Part shown: in pieces, positions 13,190-16,126 of the stretch
Position numbering within the stretch: position 1 is the first letter of the stretch
How the letters are laid out: each line of letters opens with the position of its first letter
Source: CAZABP01 sp964483245
GTDB taxonomy: Bacteria; Planctomycetota; UBA1135; UBA2386
Direction: 5' to 3'
NCBI GenBank assembly: GCA_964483245.1
Contig: CAZABP010000077.1
Location: forward strand, 1-16,126
DNA: 16,126 bases
The notes under the pieces: generated by a model
Seen by the model: the letters and a program-made list of their open reading frames with translations, nothing else
Databases searched by the model: none
Told to the model about the DNA's origin: nothing
Position numbers and translations under genes: made by a program

Positions 13190-15588
13190 TTGTTTGCCTC
13201 GGTCGGTGCGATGGAGCGTCGGACCGGCGCCGCATCGAGCGTCGCGCCGATCCCCCAGAGCAGGTCGCGGAACGTGCCGTCGTCGAACAGATCGCCGGCG
13301 ATCAGCACGCGCCCGGGCGCCTGCAGCGTGATCCGCGCCGGCGGCGCGCCGCGCCGCAGCTCCAGCCGGCCATCGGCACCGGTCGCGCCCGCAGGCTCGC
13401 CATCGAGCAGGACCGCGATGCCGGCGAGCGGCCGCTCATCGCGATCGCGGCAGCGCAGCTCGTTGCCCCAGCCAGGCTCGAGCGGGATCGGCAGCGCCGC
13501 GGCATTGCGATCGCCGGACACCGGCGCGTAGCCGGGAGCACGCAGCGTCCACGCGACGCGCGCGCCGAGCGGCACCCGGCGCAGCTGCACGCAGCCATCC
13601 CGGGCCGGCAGCACCTTCGCCGTCGCGCGCTGCCCGTCGAGCTGCACGAACAGGTCGAACTGCGCGATCGGCGCCCCGCTGCGCGCATCGACGGCCCGCA
13701 GCTCGAGATCACTGCACGGCGCGGAGTCCGCGCGGCGCAGTTCCAGGTCCTGCGCACCGGGCACGACCGGCAGCGACGCCGGCAGCCACCGCGTGAAGTC
13801 CGGCGCGCGGACCGTCAGCTCGTAGCGCCCCGGCGGGATGCGCTCGAACCGGAATCGTCCGAGTTCCCCGTCCGGTGCCGCCGCCGTGCAGGTGACCAGC
13901 TGCAGGTAGGTCCGCTCCGGCTCGTCGCAGTCCGCCAGCACGACCGCGACCTGTCCAGCCGGTGGCGCATCCACGGACTCGCCGAGCAGACGGCCGGCAA
14001 CGATGCTCGCCTCCGGCAGAGGGGTCAGCGTGAGCGGCTGCTCGGTGAGCTGCCCGGCCGCGATCACGATCCGCGCCGTTGCCGGTTCATGCAGGCGCGA
14101 GCTGCAGTGCAGGTCGTACGTCCCGGGTGGCAGCCACGGCAGATCGAACGCGCCCTCGGGGTCGCTGGCGCCGCCGAACACATGATCGCCGCCGACCAGG
14201 CGCAGCGCCGCTTGATCCACCGGCGCACCGTCCGGCTGCAGGACACGTCCGACGAGACGGCCAGTCGGGCGCAGCTCGACGACGACCAGCTCCTGCAGCA
14301 GCCCAACGATCCCGGCGACCTCGGCGCTGCCGAACCGGTAGCCATCGTCGCTGCGGATCTCGAGGCGCCACGGTGGGCCGCCCTGCAGGTCGCCGGCCTC
14401 GGCGCCGAAGCGGACCCAGGGCGTCTCTCCGAGCCGCACCGGCGCGAAGCAGGTGCGCAGCTGCGCACCGGGCGCCGCCGCCACCAGCCGAGCGTCGAAA
14501 CGGTCTCCGCTCTGCGGGCCCGGATGCAGCAGCAGCCGGTAGGTCGGCCCGACCAGGGTGCGCAGCTGCGCACCCTCGAGCACCGCTTCGATCGGACCAT
14601 CCGGCCGCAGCCGCAGGTCATCGATCAGCCGCAGCTCGCAGCCATGCCCGTCCGAGCGGCGCGCGAGCGCGAGCCATCCTTCCGCATCCGTGACCAGCAA
14701 CGCCGGATCCGCATCCGGCACCGCCACGACGAACTCCGCCAGAGGCTCGCCAGTCCGCGCATCGACGAGCTGGATCCGGTGCCGCTGCGCAGCAGCCGCG
14801 CCGACGCCAACCGACTCGTCCGCCCACGGCACCCGCACGGCGCCATCCCCGGCGTCCGCGGCGTCGCTCGCCGCCATCGCAGGCGCCGCGTCCACTCCAG
14901 CGCCCCCTTCCTCCGCTGCACCCTCGTGCCCACGAGTCCAGCTCCAGATCCCCGCCAGCAGCACCAGCAGCGCGGCCGCGACGCCGAGCAATCCGGCACC
15001 GGCCCCCGTACTCCGCCAGCCCGGAATCAGCAGCAGCAGGGCGCCGCGCCACGCGCGCTCGTCACCGCCATGCTGCCGCCGCAGATCCGCACGCAGCAAT
15101 GCGAGACCGCGCTGCAACCGCGACTTGATCGTCTCCACCGACTCCCGCCGCCGCTGCGCGATCACGCGCGGCGGCAGCTCCTCGAAGAACCGCAACCACA
15201 CCACCGAGCCGTACGGCTCCGGCAACCTCCGCAACGCCGCCACCAGCCGCTCCATCTCCTCCAGCCGCGCCGCCGGATCCCCGATCCACTGTGCCTCCTG
15301 CCGCGCCGCGCGCCACTCCCGCCGCCGCCGCGCCGCCTCCCCCCGCCGGTGCAGCCGCGCCAGGTTCCGCACGACTCCCGTCAGCCACGCCCGTGCATCG
15401 CCGATCCCGCGCACACCCCGCTGCAGCACCACCTGCCACGTCTGCTGCGACACATCCTCCGCCGCATCCGCATCCGCCAGCAGCTGCCGCGCCAACCTCG
15501 CCACGAACGCCGAGTGCTCGCGCACCAGCGTCTCGACAGTTCCGTACTCGAGCGGCCTCACCATCTCCCATGTTGCCGCCACACCCAT
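13186..15588 (-). CDS. Membrane-anchored ECF sigma factor fused to carboxypeptidase-regulatory-like domains
   Basis: This 800-residue protein joins three parts. Residues 14-82 are a sigma-70 region 2 (LVREHSAFVARLARQLL, DAAEDVSQQTW, ARAWLTGVVRNLARLH). Residues 112-170 are region 4, a helix-turn-helix (LRRLPEPYGSVVWLRFFEELPP, then RRRESVETIKSRLQRGLALLR). Together they make a complete ECF sigma factor. One membrane segment follows at about 197-217 (GLLGVAAALLVLLAGIWSW). The remaining 580 residues are a chain of beta-sandwich modules with carboxypeptidase-regulatory/Cna-B patterns, near 268-330, 438-520, 528-620, 625-700 and 708-760 (GRVLQPDGAPV, LPWLPPGTYDL, FERIPPGRYEL). Topology predicts DNA-binding parts inside and sensor-like domains outside. 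No separate anti-sigma gene is seen. ATG 15564 (Met9) is a possible alternative start, and neither has a well-spaced Shine-Dalgarno sequence. Confidence 0.88.
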   Translation of the reverse strand: MGVAATWEMVRPLEYGTVETLVREHSAFVARLARQLLADADAAEDVSQQTWQVVLQRGVRGIGDARAWLTGVVRNLARLHRRGEAARRRREWRAARQEAQWIGDPAARLEEMERLVAALRRLPEPYGSVVWLRFFEELPPRVIAQRRRESVETIKSRLQRGLALLRADLRRQHGGDERAWRGALLLLIPGWRSTGAGAGLLGVAAALLVLLAGIWSWTRGHEGAAEEGGAGVDAAPAMAASDAADAGDGAVRVPWADESVGVGAAAAQRHRIQLVDARTGEPLAEFVVAVPDADPALLVTDAEGWLALARRSDGHGCELRLIDDLRLRPDGPIEAVLEGAQLRTLVGPTYRLLLHPGPQSGDRFDARLVAAAPGAQLRTCFAPVRLGETPWVRFGAEAGDLQGGPPWRLEIRSDDGYRFGSAEVAGIVGLLQELVVVELRPTGRLVGRVLQPDGAPVDQAALRLVGGDHVFGGASDPEGAFDLPWLPPGTYDLHCSSRLHEPATARIVIAAGQLTEQPLTLTPLPEASIVAGRLLGESVDAPPAGQVAVVLADCDEPERTYLQLVTCTAAAPDGELGRFRFERIPPGRYELTVRAPDFTRWLPASLPVVPGAQDLELRRADSAPCSDLELRAVDARSGAPIAQFDLFVQLDGQRATAKVLPARDGCVQLRRVPLGARVAWTLRAPGYAPVSGDRNAAALPIPLEPGWGNELRCRDRDERPLAGIAVLLDGEPAGATGADGRLELRRGAPPARITLQAPGRVLIAGDLFDDGTFRDLLWGIGATLDAAPVRRSIAPTEANK

Positions 15589-15716
15589 TTCGAGTGCGCA
15601 TCACCACGACTCCGCGCGCATCTCGGGGGGGCTGGGGGTCTTCGGGAGCCCTTTCCCAAGTCCCCGCGTCGCGCCGAGACCGCGCGAGGCGATCGCTGGC
15701 AAGGAGCGCCGACGCA

Positions 15717-15737
15717 GGCGTATCCACTGGATACGCC
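15717..15737. repeat. Perfect 9-bp inverted repeat upstream of the sigma-factor gene
   Basis: GGCGTATCC and GGATACGCC are separated by ACT. The repeat lies about 130 bases before the sigma-factor start. Near-copies of GCGC(C)GACGCAG flank it on both sides. It may be a regulator binding site or part of a dispersed repeat; nothing in the window decides between these. Confidence 0.7.
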
Positions 15738-15907
15738 GAGGAGGCGCGACGCAGTCCAGCGGCCGCCGCAGCCGGTCGAACGCAGCGGGGAATTGGGAAC
15801 GGGCTCGATCCCCAGTCGAGAAAGAACCGTCAGCCAACCCCGGGCCGCCGGCTCGACGCCTGTCCCTTCGCGTCTCCCACGCGCTTCGTCCCCTCCAAGC
15901 CGGGGGT

Positions 15908-15926
15908 GCGGGGGCGGAGCCCCCGC
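15908..15926. repeat. GC-rich hairpin
   Basis: GCGGGGGC-GGA-GCCCCCGC is a perfect 8-bp stem with a 3-base loop. It is followed on the + strand by a CT run and not by a T tract, so it is not a convincing intrinsic terminator. Confidence 0.6.
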
Positions 15927-15942
15927 TCTCTCTCTCTCTCTC
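15926..15942. repeat. (CT)8 simple sequence repeat
   Basis: Eight CT dinucleotides plus a final C follow directly on the GC hairpin, just before the sequence turns into homopolymer runs. It may be real or the start of the damaged contig end. Confidence 0.8.
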
Positions 15943-15968
15943 GCTTGCTGGTCGCCCGTCAACGGCAG

Positions 15969-16126
<158 letters not shown>

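Noticed and set aside
11273..13531. Very long open frame on the + strand opposite menG and the secreted protein
   Set aside because: The minus strand holds a clear UbiE/MenG and a signal-peptide protein with internal repeats. The plus-strand frame has no motif and biased Arg/Ala/Pro/His content.
15908..15926. Intrinsic terminator
   Set aside because: The stem is strong, but no T-rich tract follows on either strand.

Overview
This is a strongly GC-rich stretch of a draft bacterial genome or metagenomic bin, with two runs of N and a low-quality poly-C end. The best guess for the host is a member of the Planctomycetota. Pointers are an ECF sigma factor fused to a membrane segment and carboxypeptidase-regulatory-like domains, a secreted esterase with an extra beta-rich tail ending in a QA...SNAV-like pattern, an endonuclease-type MutL, and a menaquinone prenyltransferase of the futalosine type. 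The assignment is inference and no marker gene here settles it.

Left block (1-4704, + strand): part of a type II secretion operon in the order gspE (3' end only), gspF, gspG, gspH, gspI, gspJ. The last three junctions are overlaps. GspG to GspJ each carry a type IV pilin-like leader ending in G^F. GspI and GspJ are longer than usual, with a charged insert in GspI and a glycine-rich tail in GspJ. No gspK, gspL, gspM, gspC or gspD is visible.

Middle (4705-5037): the intergenic region between convergent gspJ and an esterase gene is filled by a 79-bp tandem repeat interrupted by exactly 100 N, so the true copy number is unknown.

Right block (5038-15588, all on the - strand). Read 5'->3' on that strand it runs: a membrane-tethered ECF sigma factor; a secreted protein with internal duplications; a menaquinone/ubiquinone C-methyltransferase (MenG/UbiE); a CPBP intramembrane protease; flavin prenyltransferase UbiX; an MqnP-like UbiA prenyltransferase; DNA polymerase III delta (HolA); MutL; and a secreted alpha/beta-hydrolase. 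Five of the eight junctions are overlaps: four are 4-bp stop/start overlaps (ATGA, ATGA, TTGA, GTGA) and one is 20 bp, suggesting one or two translationally coupled transcripts. UbiE, UbiX and MqnP form a late menaquinone module. HolA and MutL are replication and repair genes riding on the same transcript.

Right end (15589-16126): non-coding as far as can be seen. It holds a perfect 9-bp inverted repeat, a GC hairpin, a (CT)n run and then homopolymer G/C tracts and N that look like sequencing or assembly artefacts.

The most interesting items are the self-contained membrane-anchored sigma factor coupled by ATGA to a duplicated secreted protein, and the collapsed 79-bp repeat array.
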